The notes under the pieces are model-generated. The model was given only the letters and a program-made list of their open reading frames with translations. It did not search any database and was not told where the DNA came from. This document shows, one piece after another, positions 45,788 through 56,912 of a stretch of DNA of 57,979 nt. The translations under genes and the position numbers were made by a program. Position 1 is the stretch's first letter, and the number at the start of each line of letters is the position of its first letter. This DNA is from Saprospiraceae bacterium (GTDB lineage: Bacteria; Bacteroidota; Bacteroidia; Chitinophagales; Saprospiraceae): positions 1 through 57,979 of the forward strand of contig JADLHT010000016.1 in NCBI GenBank assembly GCA_020848695.1, read 5' to 3'.

Positions 45788-46378
45788 ATGAAAAAATACT
45801 TCGTATTAATTATTCTTTCGTGCATTCTCTCAATGTCCTTGCTTTCTCAATCAATTAAAAGTCCTTTACTGATGAGCTGTACTTTTGAAGATTCTACTTT
45901 TCAGAAAATATATAAGGAGGATTTAATTTTAGTAAAGTTAAAAAATGAAAAGTCAGAAATAAAGCACTTCGATTTTACAAAACCTGTTAAAATTCTCAAT
46001 ATTTCTAATGATAGCCTTTTGTTGTCTAATGAGAAGAGAGATAAGTGGGTAAGTACTGACAACATCCATAGTATTCAATTAGTAAGTGAAACTGTCACAA
46101 TAAGTGCTCAGAAAAAATCAATAAGTGGTTTGACCATAGCCGGAATTGTGCTAAGCTTATTAGGAGGTTTATTTTATTTTGGAGGAAAAAGCAATGACTC
46201 AGAAGATGGCTGTTTACAGGCACTGGTAGGAATTCCAATTGGTCTTATTGGTATCGTATTAACCTTTGTTGGATTAGCAACTCATCAGCCTTCTAAAAAG
46301 AATGAATATAAAATCGAAGGAAAAGAACTGCGATTCGAAGATCCGAGATGCCATTGCAAAAACTTCTATATTCCATAA
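45788..46378 (+). CDS. small envelope protein with two C-terminal membrane helices
   Basis: A 196-residue protein with a signal peptide (KYFVLIILSCILSMSLLSQ), a polar domain of about 85 residues, and two helices (SGLTIAGIVLSLLGGLFYFG and LQALVGIPIGLIGIVLTFVG, about 110-165) followed by a short C-terminal domain with CHC. No family is recognised. It starts 27 bases after the lipoprotein relic. Confidence 0.65.
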   Translation: MKKYFVLIILSCILSMSLLSQSIKSPLLMSCTFEDSTFQKIYKEDLILVKLKNEKSEIKHFDFTKPVKILNISNDSLLLSNEKRDKWVSTDNIHSIQLVSETVTISAQKKSISGLTIAGIVLSLLGGLFYFGGKSNDSEDGCLQALVGIPIGLIGIVLTFVGLATHQPSKKNEYKIEGKELRFEDPRCHCKNFYIP

Positions 46379-46780
46379 TTTCTTCAACCTAATTATCAAA
46401 TAGTGCTGTATTTATCCAATTTAATGTTATCAGTATTTTACAAAAATTTGATTATTTATTCAAGACAAATTTTGAAGTTGAATTTCTAATTCTAGCCAAA
46501 ATTCCTTCAAACAAAAAAAATTGGGTCTATTGGAACACTAGATCAATTGCTCAAGACAAATCACAAGTTTATTTCTATTCTACATTAATTGTGAAATCAT
46601 TATAATTATTAATCTTAACCGTTGTTATACGTTTATTTACGAATACTTTCGGATATAAACGTTTAAGCCAATACTACTTTTTTCAACTTGTCTCAGCTTT
46701 GCCTTGCCGTTCAGCTAAACCGTTGAGCGGATAAAAAAAGTTGTAAAATTTTATTGTTTCACGTTTAAATTTATGTATCT
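46379..46780. other. spacer with structured leader of ssb
   Basis: AT-rich and without a gene. Two nested hairpins before ssb are listed separately. No clear promoter motif was seen directly at the start codon. Confidence 0.45.
46629..46743 (+). promoter_or_regulatory. two hairpins in the ssb leader
   Basis: Hairpin A: ACGTTTAT/ATAAACGT (46629-46636 and 46655-46662) enclosing CGAA-TACT-TTCG. Hairpin B: CAACTT/AAGTTG (46684-46689 and 46738-46743) enclosing CCGTTCAGC/GTTGAGCGG (46707-46715 and 46722-46730, two G-T pairs). Hairpin A is also an inverted repeat in DNA and could be a protein site. There is no known riboswitch signature. Confidence 0.4.
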
Positions 46781-47149
46781 ATGAAAAATCTTAGAAATTA
46801 TGTCCAACTAATCGGTCACCTTGGTAAAGAACCTTCAGTAACGAACTATGACTCCGGAAAAAAAGTAGCGCGTGTAAGTCTGGCTACTCATGATGATTAT
46901 TTCTCTGCAAAAGGTGAAAAGATTCTAAATACCATGTGGCACAATCTGGTTGCCTGGGACAAGAAAGCGGATTTTGTTGAGAAATATTTCTCTAAAGGAA
47001 ATCTTGTACTTGTCAATGGAAGGCTCTCAACACGTAGTTATGAAGACAAATCAGGAGCATTAAAATATGTAACAGAGGTCATCGTTACCGATGTGATGAA
47101 ACTCAACAAAGAAAGAGAATCGGATTATACTCCTTCAACTTTTAAATAA
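46781..47149 (+). CDS. ssb: short single-stranded DNA-binding protein
   Basis: OB-fold protein of 122 residues that coats single-stranded DNA in replication and repair. It has the N-terminal start NYVQLIGHLGKEPSVTNYDS and the core NTMWHNLVAWDKKADFVEKY plus KGNLVLVNGRLSTRSYEDK. The protein ends right after the OB fold (RESDYTPSTFK) and lacks the acidic DDDIPF-type tip through which the housekeeping SSB binds partners. It may therefore be a secondary SSB; Bacteroidota often have several. Confidence 0.88.
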   Translation: MKNLRNYVQLIGHLGKEPSVTNYDSGKKVARVSLATHDDYFSAKGEKILNTMWHNLVAWDKKADFVEKYFSKGNLVLVNGRLSTRSYEDKSGALKYVTEVIVTDVMKLNKERESDYTPSTFK

Positions 47150-47192
47150 ATCGCTTTGTGTTTTGAAGATTAGGTGGCTTTTAATTAGTCAC

Positions 47193-48869
<1,677 letters not shown>

Positions 48870-48904
48870 CTATTAAGTCTAAATTGCTTAATATTAATGT
48901 TTTG

Positions 48905-49729
48905 TTATTCAGGATGGGAAATAGTTGGACAGTCAAGTCTTCCAAAATAATAGAGCATTCCTATTCCAAGTGTAACAAACATGTCTCTCTCTTTGCTATC
49001 TCCTCTTTGGAATCCGGTCTTACCTATTTTTTCACCATTAGCTGATGGAATGGAAGGATCTGATAATGCCACAGATACCGGTCCTCTCTCCGTTAATAGT
49101 GTTCCGAAATTTGGATAGGTCTTGCTGACATCATCAAGATAATCTGTAAATGCAAATCTTGCATTAAGATCAACGTTAATACTCCAACGATAATTTAAAT
49201 CTAATTTCATTCCTGCTCCAAGCAACCACCCTCCTGAGATTAAACTATACTCCTGATTGGAAGGCTGACCTTCAGTGCCCAGCTCTCTTAAATGATAGGG
49301 TTCTCCGTTATACTTGATTTTTGGATCATGATAGAAAATACTGAAACCTGCCGTAAGATGTGGAGAAAATCCATAATCAGATCGTCCATGTATAACCGGA
49401 AAAAAATTTAAAACAAGGCTTGGACATATTTCAACAATATCTGAATAAAAAGATAAATTTCTTCTCTGATCAAATAGATTACTTGACTTACTGTCATTTC
49501 CCCTTATTCTCGTATAGTTCATCAACAATTGTGTTGATAAACGAGAATCAATGTTATATCTTCCAATAAATCCTCCTGCAAGTCCGGGTTCATTTAGGCG
49601 GTATAAATTATTGAGATCCCCAAAATAATGGGAAATACCCATCCAAGCACCTAATTCTACTCCTTTTTGAGCAGTGATTTCAAAATTTACAAGAAAAATG
49701 AGAATACAAAGTCTTATCAACGATCTCAT
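48905..49729 (-). CDS. DUF6089-like outer-membrane beta-barrel protein
   Basis: A 274-residue protein with a signal peptide (LIRLCILIFLVNFEITAQ). The barrel region starts with VELGAWMGISHYFGDLNNLY, typical of the Bacteroidota DUF6089 family, and continues as alternating strands to the C-terminal MLYYFG. Function unknown. It lies 115 bases downstream of murA on the same strand. Confidence 0.85.
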   Translation of the reverse strand: MRSLIRLCILIFLVNFEITAQKGVELGAWMGISHYFGDLNNLYRLNEPGLAGGFIGRYNIDSRLSTQLLMNYTRIRGNDSKSSNLFDQRRNLSFYSDIVEICPSLVLNFFPVIHGRSDYGFSPHLTAGFSIFYHDPKIKYNGEPYHLRELGTEGQPSNQEYSLISGGWLLGAGMKLDLNYRWSINVDLNARFAFTDYLDDVSKTYPNFGTLLTERGPVSVALSDPSIPSANGEKIGKTGFQRGDSKERDMFVTLGIGMLYYFGRLDCPTISHPE

Positions 49730-49844
49730 GCCCCTTCAAACGAAAAAACTGTTTTTTTGTTTTATTAGTTGAATTATTGATATAGGTTTATAAAAGTTGG
49801 CCGAATATTCAAGTCTGATGAATAAGAGTATATATTGGAATTTC

Positions 49845-51158
49845 TTATTTCCTTATTATGTCTGCTCCAATCGCTTTTAACCTTTCATCGATTCTTTCAT
49901 ATCCCCTATCTATCTGATGAATAGAATGTATTATACTTTGTCCCTTGGCAGATAAAGCTGCAATCAATAAAGCTACTCCGGCCCGAATATCAGGAGATGT
50001 CATTTCAATACCTCTAAGTGGATATTTTCTATTCAGACCGTTAACTGCAGCGCGATGCGGATCACAAAGTATTATTTGAGCTCCCATATCTATGAGTTTA
50101 TCGACAAAAAATAAACGGCTCTCAAACATTTTTTGATGAATCAATACATTTCCTTTTGCCTGAATAGACATAACAAGTAACACGGACATGAGATCAGGTG
50201 TAAAGCCCGGCCAAGGTGAATCATAGATTGTCATAATTGATCCATCCATAAAACTTTGAATTTCATACTCGTTTTGTTCAGGAATAAAAATGTCGTCATT
50301 TTGGATTTCAAATTTTAAACCCATTCTTTCAAATATAAATGGAATAATTCCCAATTGATCAAAACGAACATCCTTTATTCTGATCTCAGACTGTGTCATT
50401 GCCGCCAAACTCATAAAGCTCCCAATTTCAATCATATCAGGAAGCAAGGTGTGTGTAGTTCCAGACAATTGACTTACTCCTTCAATAACTAATAAGTTGG
50501 ATCCAACACCTGAAATCTTAGCACCCATTCGGATTAGCATTTTACACAGTTGTTGCAAATATGGTTCGCAGGCTGCATTATAAATTGTGGTGATTCCATC
50601 CGCAAGCACTGCTGCCATCAACACATTGGCCGTACCTGTTACAGAAATCTCATCCATCAGAATATAAGCCCCTCTCAATTGATCCGCTCTAATCTGATAG
50701 GCACTCTTATCTTCTTCATAGTTAAACTGTGCTCCCAATTTTTGCAAACCAAGAAAATGGGTATCTAATCTTCGCCTTCCAATTTTGTCACCGCCTGGTT
50801 TGGGTAGTACTGCTTTTCTAAATCTTGCAAGAATTGGAGCCAGTAACATTACCGAACCTCGTATTTTTCTGGCATTGTTGTGAAACGCGATTGATCCAAA
50901 AAATTCCAAGTCAACATTCTCAGCCTTAAAGCTATAAGAATGTGTATCTAACTTTTTTACTTCAACACCTAATCCACTTATTAAGTCTATAAGATGTCTT
51001 ATATCCAGGATATCAGGTATATTCTTAATGATGACTTCTTCTTTAGTCAGCAAAACAGCACATAGGATTTGCAATGCTTCATTCTTAGCTCCTTGTGGAA
51101 TTAATGTTCCACTTAATTTATTGCCACCCTTAACTACAAAACTATCTCCTGTATTCAT
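49845..51158 (-). CDS. murA: UDP-N-acetylglucosamine 1-carboxyvinyltransferase (MurA)
   Basis: First committed enzyme of peptidoglycan synthesis; it adds enolpyruvate from PEP to UDP-GlcNAc. The catalytic Lys25 is in QGAKNEAL. The loop that in E. coli holds Cys115 reads KPGGDKIGRRRLDTHF here, with Asp124 in place of the cysteine. Cys115 is the residue alkylated by fosfomycin, and Asp variants such as the mycobacterial enzyme are resistant, so intrinsic fosfomycin resistance is expected. The length of 437 is normal. It follows parC by about 20 bases on the same strand. Confidence 0.95.
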   Translation of the reverse strand: MNTGDSFVVKGGNKLSGTLIPQGAKNEALQILCAVLLTKEEVIIKNIPDILDIRHLIDLISGLGVEVKKLDTHSYSFKAENVDLEFFGSIAFHNNARKIRGSVMLLAPILARFRKAVLPKPGGDKIGRRRLDTHFLGLQKLGAQFNYEEDKSAYQIRADQLRGAYILMDEISVTGTANVLMAAVLADGITTIYNAACEPYLQQLCKMLIRMGAKISGVGSNLLVIEGVSQLSGTTHTLLPDMIEIGSFMSLAAMTQSEIRIKDVRFDQLGIIPFIFERMGLKFEIQNDDIFIPEQNEYEIQSFMDGSIMTIYDSPWPGFTPDLMSVLLVMSIQAKGNVLIHQKMFESRLFFVDKLIDMGAQIILCDPHRAAVNGLNRKYPLRGIEMTSPDIRAGVALLIAALSAKGQSIIHSIHQIDRGYERIDERLKAIGADIIRK

Positions 51159-51179
51159 TTACTTATTTTAACGATTTTG

Positions 51180-53756
51180 CTAATCATCAAATTCTATGGT
51201 GTCTCCTATAGTCAATTTCTTTTTGTCAGGTTCAATACTTTGATCGATAACCTGTATTAAAGGTAGGGCCTCTATTTTATTTCCTATAGCCTTCCAACCT
51301 TTGACATCTACAAATTCATTTATAGTAAGTATCTCTTCAACTTTTTCTTTTTTTTGCTTATAGCTAAAAAGTACTTCCGGATTTTTATGATTTGAGATAA
51401 AATATAATTTACTGTCTTTATGTTCAGAAATAAATGAAAATCTTTGATTCAGAGAACTGGTCTCAATTTTAAATCGTTTGGCCATAGACCATTTTTTTTC
51501 TCCTTCAAAATATACTACTGAAAAAATGTCATTTTCATCAAACTTATCTATGAATACCAATTCATCGTAAGAAAATCGATTATTAATATCATATTCTGTT
51601 ATTTCGTAAGTACCATTCTTAAATCCTGCTATTATTTTTTCACCGCGATTCAAGCCACCCAGAAACTTACCACGTCCTTCTAAATTAAATCTTCCGGTAT
51701 TGGAATCATACCATACTTGTTGTGCGCCAATAGTCGATTTACCTTTCTCTTTAAGAATTGCTTTACGAATGGGATACTTTGTTACAATATTACCCAATGA
51801 AGATCTTCCTTTTACTTCAAGATCTGAAAAATCAAAATCAAAGTTTTTAATCCTAGCGGTACATCCTGAGCTTAATTGAATATTTATAATTTCAGCTTCT
51901 CCTTCAGGATTTGCGCTAAAGTACACCGTCTTTGATTTAGGATGCCCCTTGGATAGATCATACTCTTTATCTCTTGTTATTCCGGTAACATTAAACCTTT
52001 TAGCCATTGCTTTACCGGTACTTCCATCTATATAAATCATATTGTATGTTGTTCTCTCATCTGCTTTTCTCCAAACATCAACATGTACAATATCCTTACC
52101 CACAAAGGTTTTTTCTGCAATTCGACTTACCAGCATTTTCGCATCTGCTCTGAATACAATAATATCGTCAATTTCTGAACAATCTTTAACAAACTCGTCC
52201 TTCTTCAATCCATATCCAATAAATCCATCTTCACGGTTGACATAAAGTTTAGAATTATTAGCCATAACCTGAACTGCTTGTACAACTTCGATTTCAGAAA
52301 TACGTGTTTTTCTTTCTTTGCCAGAACCGAATTTATTGTACAAATTCTCATAGTATTGAATTGTAAAATCATTTAACTGATCTAAATGCTTTTGTGTTTC
52401 TTTCAGTTCTGCTTCCAGTTTCTTCAGATTCTCCTCTGTCTGAAATTTATTGTACTTAGAGATTCTTTTAATCTTTATTTCAGTGAGTGCCGTGATATCT
52501 TCATGTGTTATTTCACGATTCAGTCTTACTTTCCCTTCCCTGCTTTTGGTTTTATCCGATGGAGTAATTATATATTTTTTAAGACCTTGATCAATAGTCT
52601 CAACAACTTGTTCCCAGTTTATACACTCCTCAATATCTCTATATATTCGTTTTTCAATAAATATTTTTTCGAGTGAAGTGATATGCCATTTTTCAAGCAA
52701 CTCATCTATTTTAATTTGAAGCTCTAATCCAAGTAAAGCTTTTGTGTTCTCAGTAGAAATACGAAGAATATCCTGTACGGATAGGAAGAGTGGTTTATTA
52801 TCTACGATTACACAAGCATTGGTGGAAATAGAAATTTCACAATTCGTAAAGGCATATAATGCATCAATCGTCACCTCCGGGGAAACTCCTGGAAGCAACT
52901 CTACTTTGATCTCAACATCTTTAGCAGTATTGTCATTAACCTGCTTAATTTTTATTTTTCCTTTTTCAGATGCTTTAACAATAGAATCTATAAGATTACT
53001 TGTAGTTATTGAATATGGAAGTTCTTTAATGACAAGCGTTTTTTTATCTTCTATTTCAATCAAAGCTCTCACTTTCACTTTTCCTCCTCTTCTTCCCTGA
53101 TCATATTCGGAGACGTCAAGTATTCCTCCTGTTTCAAAATCCGGATATATCTTAGATTTGGTTCCTTTGAGATAATTTATTGAGGCTTTGATGAGTTCAT
53201 TAAAATTATGAGGCAGAATTCTTGTTGCCAGACCAACTGCTATTCCTTCGACTCCCTGAGCAAGCAGCAAAGGAAACTTCATTGGTAATGATATTGGTTC
53301 CTTATTGCGACCATCATAAGACATCTGCCATTCTGTAGTTTGCTTGTTGAATGCGACCTCTAGTGCAAATTTTGTCAATCTGGCTTCGATATATCTTGGA
53401 GCTGCTGCGGAGTCACCGGTTCTGTAATCTCCCCAGTTTCCCTGGGTGTCAATCATCAGGTCTTTCTGTCCTAGGTTAACCAGTGCATCTCCGATGGCAG
53501 CATCACCATGCGGGTGATATTGCATGGTATGTCCGATAAGATTAGCAACCTTATGGTATCTTCCATCCTCCTTTTCAAACATACTGTGCAGAATACGGCG
53601 TTGAACGGGTTTTAATCCGTCAGCAATGGCAGGTACTGCCCTCTCAAGAATTACGTAGGAAGCATAATCCAGGAAGTAATCCTGATACATTCCATCGAGT
53701 GTTACAATATGATCTTCAACATGTATTTCCTGTTGAATGAGTTTTGGCTTCTTCAT
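51180..53756 (-). CDS. parC: topoisomerase IV subunit A
   Basis: Type IIA topoisomerase A subunit, 858 residues from ATG 53756. The winged-helix and catalytic region has DGLKPVQRRILHSM, the quinolone-determining segment HTMQYHPHGDAAIGDALVNL and SAAAPRYIEARL with the active-site tyrosine (Tyr122). The C-terminal domain (about 500-858) has degenerate pinwheel blades and no gyrase box, which points to ParC rather than GyrA. A longer start at 53783 would lie upstream of the TAATTTTG element at 53771-53778, so 53756 is preferred. parE is not in the window. Confidence 0.92.
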   Translation of the reverse strand: MKKPKLIQQEIHVEDHIVTLDGMYQDYFLDYASYVILERAVPAIADGLKPVQRRILHSMFEKEDGRYHKVANLIGHTMQYHPHGDAAIGDALVNLGQKDLMIDTQGNWGDYRTGDSAAAPRYIEARLTKFALEVAFNKQTTEWQMSYDGRNKEPISLPMKFPLLLAQGVEGIAVGLATRILPHNFNELIKASINYLKGTKSKIYPDFETGGILDVSEYDQGRRGGKVKVRALIEIEDKKTLVIKELPYSITTSNLIDSIVKASEKGKIKIKQVNDNTAKDVEIKVELLPGVSPEVTIDALYAFTNCEISISTNACVIVDNKPLFLSVQDILRISTENTKALLGLELQIKIDELLEKWHITSLEKIFIEKRIYRDIEECINWEQVVETIDQGLKKYIITPSDKTKSREGKVRLNREITHEDITALTEIKIKRISKYNKFQTEENLKKLEAELKETQKHLDQLNDFTIQYYENLYNKFGSGKERKTRISEIEVVQAVQVMANNSKLYVNREDGFIGYGLKKDEFVKDCSEIDDIIVFRADAKMLVSRIAEKTFVGKDIVHVDVWRKADERTTYNMIYIDGSTGKAMAKRFNVTGITRDKEYDLSKGHPKSKTVYFSANPEGEAEIINIQLSSGCTARIKNFDFDFSDLEVKGRSSLGNIVTKYPIRKAILKEKGKSTIGAQQVWYDSNTGRFNLEGRGKFLGGLNRGEKIIAGFKNGTYEITEYDINNRFSYDELVFIDKFDENDIFSVVYFEGEKKWSMAKRFKIETSSLNQRFSFISEHKDSKLYFISNHKNPEVLFSYKQKKEKVEEILTINEFVDVKGWKAIGNKIEALPLIQVIDQSIEPDKKKLTIGDTIEFDD

Positions 53757-53770
53757 TGTAGATACAGCTG

Positions 53771-53778
53771 CAAAATTA
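53771..53778 (-). promoter_or_regulatory. -7 promoter element that fixes the parC start
   Basis: TAATTTTG on - fits TAnnTTTG and lies 14 bases before the ATG at 53756. A start at 53783 would be upstream of it. Confidence 0.55.
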
Positions 53779-53930
53779 AACAAATATATATCATATTATA
53801 AATAAATGTTATATAATCGGCTTCCCTTCTTTATAGCTATTCTGTTGGATTGGTTAAATTGGTCTTAAGGTCACAGGTGTCATTAATCCAATAGAAAAAT
53901 GTTTGGTCTGATTTATAAAACAATTAGATT

Positions 53931-54257
53931 ATGAAAAAGATAATTTTCTTAACTGTATCCTTGCTAATGAGTTCAATGATTTCTCTCTCTGCTCAACATT
54001 CTGAATACGATGATGATTCTCGTTGGAGAGAAGGCAACAGATATAAAAATCAAAATGATTACCATCAAATTGATCGAAGTGAAGCAAGAGCAATCAGAAA
54101 CGCTAGAAAAGAATTAAGATGGACGATCCGACAAGCTGAATCTGATGGATTTGTATCTCGACGAGAAGCAAGAAAAATCAGAAGAATCGAACATCAATTG
54201 GATCTGTTGATTAAAGATGCCAGACATCATGATTCCGGAACCTATTGCAGAAGATAG
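53931..54257 (+). CDS. small secreted Arg/Glu-rich protein
   Basis: A 108-residue protein with a signal peptide (FLTVSLLMSSMISLSAQ) and a highly charged, helical mature part of about 85 residues (ARAIRNARKELRWTIRQAES, FVSRREARKIRRIEHQLDLL). No family is recognised. It is ended by a good terminator and stands as a single gene. Confidence 0.65.
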   Translation: MKKIIFLTVSLLMSSMISLSAQHSEYDDDSRWREGNRYKNQNDYHQIDRSEARAIRNARKELRWTIRQAESDGFVSRREARKIRRIEHQLDLLIKDARHHDSGTYCRR

Positions 54258-54278
54258 TTTATTTAAGGAATCAGCTTT

Positions 54279-54322
54279 AAGCCTTGATAAATGTGATTTT
54301 GTCAGGGCTTTTATTGTTTTTA
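54279..54322 (+). terminator. intrinsic terminator
   Basis: A 9-bp stem AAGCCTTGA/TCAGGGCTT with one G-T pair (54279-54287 and 54302-54310) is followed by TTATTGTTTTT, 22 bases after the stop of the 108-residue gene. Confidence 0.7.
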
Positions 54323-54416
54323 TCGATAAAATAGACGTTAAATATTCTCTGAGGAACCAGAGTTTAACTTTCTTTGTTGTGTCAAACAAATTATAATCAA
54401 TTTAAAACAATAAAAA

Positions 54417-55004
54417 ATGTCAAGTAATCTTTCAAGACTAATCTGGGGAATTGTCCTCGTATTGCTTTTCTTTGTGGGTTGCAGCAACTACAACGGATTT
54501 GTTACTAAAAACAATGAAGTAAGTGGAGCATGGGCAAATGTTCAATCCGCTTATCAAAGACGTGCGGACCTTATACCCAATATCGTCAATACCGTAAAAG
54601 GATATGCGGATTTCGAACAAAGTACTATCATAGCCGTAACCGAAGCAAGGGCAAAAGCCACAAGTATGACCATTGATCCTTCCAAAACTACACCTGAGCA
54701 ATTATCAGAATTTCAAAACAATCAGACTGCCTTAGGATCTGCAATTGGAAGACTATTGGCCGTTGCCGAAAGGTATCCGGATCTAAAAGCCAATCAAGGT
54801 TTTCTGGAACTACAATCACAATTGGAAGGTACTGAGAATAGAATCAAGACCGAACGTGATAAATTTAATGGCACTGTTAAGGATTTTAACAATGCCGTTC
54901 AGAAATTTCCGGGAGTACTATTTGCCAAAGTATTTGGATTTGCATCCAAGCCAATGTTTGAAGCTGATAAAGGTACAGAGAAAGCTCCGGAAGTAAAATT
55001 CTAA
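54417..55004 (+). CDS. LemA family protein
   Basis: A 195-residue membrane-anchored protein. One N-terminal helix (LIWGIVLVLLFFVGC, with a possible lipobox Cys) is followed by the LemA core NYNGFVTKNNEVSGAWANVQ, SAYQRRADLIPNIVNTVKGY and FNNAVQKFPGVLFAKVFGF. LemA proteins are all-helical and of unclear function. It is the first gene of a LemA-TPM-TPM operon, a common pairing in bacteria. Confidence 0.93.
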   Translation: MSSNLSRLIWGIVLVLLFFVGCSNYNGFVTKNNEVSGAWANVQSAYQRRADLIPNIVNTVKGYADFEQSTIIAVTEARAKATSMTIDPSKTTPEQLSEFQNNQTALGSAIGRLLAVAERYPDLKANQGFLELQSQLEGTENRIKTERDKFNGTVKDFNNAVQKFPGVLFAKVFGFASKPMFEADKGTEKAPEVKF

Positions 55005-55028
55005 CAGGAAGTAATATCATTAAATTCA

Positions 55029-55457
55029 ATGATAAAATTCTTCAGTAAACCAGAAGAGGATATGATCATTCGTGCAATCCGTAAGGTTGAAAGAATGAGT
55101 GAATGTGAATTTCGTGTTCATGTAGATTTTTCGGATCCTGATATTCCTCCCATTGAAGCGGCAGTAAAAGTTTTCAACAACCTAAAAATGTATAAGACGA
55201 AATATCGCAATGGTGTACTGATTCTCATTTTACCAGATAGAAATGAATATGCAATCATTGGGGATATTGGTATTAATCAAAAAGTTCCAAAAGATTATTG
55301 GAACTCCATCTATGAATTAATGAAGCAGTATTTTGAAGATGGAAGATATGTAATGGGGACCATTGAAGCCATTTATAAAATTGGTGAAGAACTCACAAAA
55401 CATTTCCCAGAAGAAAGGAATCATAACGAATTATCGGATGAAATCAGCTATTCATAA
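55029..55457 (+). CDS. TPM-domain protein, cytoplasmic form
   Basis: A 142-residue TPM-fold (YgcG-like) protein without signal peptide or membrane helix. Conserved pieces are IRAIRKVERMSECEFRVHVD, KTKYRNGVLILILPDRNEYA and IIGDIGINQKVP. It lies 24 bases after lemA and overlaps the next TPM gene by 20 bases. Function unknown. Confidence 0.85.
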   Translation: MIKFFSKPEEDMIIRAIRKVERMSECEFRVHVDFSDPDIPPIEAAVKVFNNLKMYKTKYRNGVLILILPDRNEYAIIGDIGINQKVPKDYWNSIYELMKQYFEDGRYVMGTIEAIYKIGEELTKHFPEERNHNELSDEISYS

Positions 55458-56214
55458 ATTATTAATACTATTTCTATTTTATTTTCCATGTATTGGGCTT
55501 ATTGGAAAGGAAATACCTTCTAAATCAACTCGGCTGGTCAATGATTATGTTGGAATTCTCACAAGTATTGAATCATCTGCTCTTGAGAAGAAATTAGTTG
55601 CATTTAATGATTCAACTTCAACTCAAATCAGCATTGTTGTTGAAAAGAATCTGGAAGGTGAAGATGATTTCGACCGCGCAATGAATATTGCAAATTCATG
55701 GGGAATAGGTCAAAAAGAGAAGAATAATGGCATTCTTATTTATATAGCTTTTGAGAATAAAAAAATTCGTATCCTTACCGGTTATGGAGCTGAAGCATTC
55801 CTTACAGATGCAATGGCTCGAAGGATCATAGAAAGAGATATTAAACCTTCTTTCCGTTCCAATCAATACTATCTAGGTTTTGATTTGGCGACAAGCCATA
55901 TTATCAATCTTCATTCTGGCGAATATAGTGCTGATGATACTAAATCCAAAGTCGCTCCTATTGTATTAATCATTCTTCTTTTCATTCTAAGCGTTATTAT
56001 ATTGATCATTTTCGCTGCGGTTAAGAAGCACGGAAGTAATGGTTATTATAAAGGCGGGAGATACTATCGCGATGATGATTGGTTTGGAAATAACCGTGGG
56101 GGTTGGTTTACCGGTGGAGGAGGGGGATGGTCTTCAGGAGGAAGTAGCGGTGGTGGATTTGGAGGCTTTGGAGGTGGCGGCTTTGGAGGAGGCGGTGCCG
56201 GTGGAGGTTGGTAG
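55438..56214 (+). CDS. YgcG-like TPM-domain protein with Gly-rich tail
   Basis: A 258-residue envelope protein from ATG 55438; the longer frame from 55363 would hide the signal peptide. Signal peptide (LLILFLFYFPCIGLIG), a TPM domain (about 25-160, VNDYVGILTSIESSALEKKL, NNGILIYIAFENKKIRILTG), a membrane helix (about 180-200), and a tail of about 45 residues that is mostly Gly, Ser and Trp. This layout is usual for TPM proteins beside LemA. It ends two bases before the convergent hydrolase gene. Confidence 0.88.
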   Translation: MKSAIHKLLILFLFYFPCIGLIGKEIPSKSTRLVNDYVGILTSIESSALEKKLVAFNDSTSTQISIVVEKNLEGEDDFDRAMNIANSWGIGQKEKNNGILIYIAFENKKIRILTGYGAEAFLTDAMARRIIERDIKPSFRSNQYYLGFDLATSHIINLHSGEYSADDTKSKVAPIVLIILLFILSVIILIIFAAVKKHGSNGYYKGGRYYRDDDWFGNNRGGWFTGGGGGWSSGGSSGGGFGGFGGGGFGGGGAGGGW

Positions 56215-56216
56215 TG

Positions 56217-56912
56217 TTAAGCATTAATTATATCTTCAATTTGCCTAGCAAGCAATCGCTGATCTATCATCTCAATGGGATGTCTTGCGTTCTCTAATAC
56301 ATGACATTCCGCATGATTCAATTTATTTTTAAATTCTTCCGTTTCAGAATACGTTACCATTGAATCTCTATCTCCTACAAGTAGGTGTACTTTGCACTTA
56401 ATTTTATTGATTTCTTCAGGTGTAAGAAATTGTTCTTCGCTCAAGATCTTTATCATTTTTTGAGTAAGCACCAGAAAAGAAGTATAGTCTATTGGATGAT
56501 GAAGAGTTGTAAGAGCTTCTGCATACTTTGGACTCTTTTGAACAATTAGATCAGGATTTAGATATGAGATCTGATGATGAGTACTCTCTACTGACCAGTT
56601 CAACTTTGTTCCCAATGATATAATTTTTTTAAAAGTTCCGGGACTTAAAGCTTCTGCTTTCAAAGCTGCATATCCACCCATACTATAACCAAAAACTACA
56701 GGAGTCTGTAAGCGATTCTTCTGAATATATTCCAAAACTGATTCTACGAATGAGTTCAGGCTAAAGTCTGTCAATATTGGTCTTCCTCCATGTCCGGGGA
56801 AATTAAACCGGTGTACTTCAAAATGAGTTTGCAATATTGGAGTAATCGTATCAAACTGATTTAAAGTTCCCAATGCCCCATGAAGGAGCAATATGCTTTT
56901 CTTTTGATTCAT
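56217..56912 (-). CDS. alpha/beta hydrolase
   Basis: A 231-residue hydrolase from ATG 56912; a longer start at 56960 is also open. The oxyanion region is LLLHGALGTLNQF, the nucleophile elbow is GYSMGGYAAL (Ser near residue 83), an acidic residue lies in LLVGDRDSMV, and the base is the His in NARHPIEM. It resembles the MenH/lactonase-like branch, but no menaquinone genes are nearby, so the substrate is open. Confidence 0.88.
   Translation of the reverse strand: MNQKKSILLLHGALGTLNQFDTITPILQTHFEVHRFNFPGHGGRPILTDFSLNSFVESVLEYIQKNRLQTPVVFGYSMGGYAALKAEALSPGTFKKIISLGTKLNWSVESTHHQISYLNPDLIVQKSPKYAEALTTLHHPIDYTSFLVLTQKMIKILSEEQFLTPEEINKIKCKVHLLVGDRDSMVTYSETEEFKNKLNHAECHVLENARHPIEMIDQRLLARQIEDIINA

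Noticed and set aside
53810-53920. Possible hairpin TTGGATTGG/TTAATCCAA before the 108-residue gene
   Set aside because: The arms match only in part and are separated by more than 40 bases, so chance pairing is likely.
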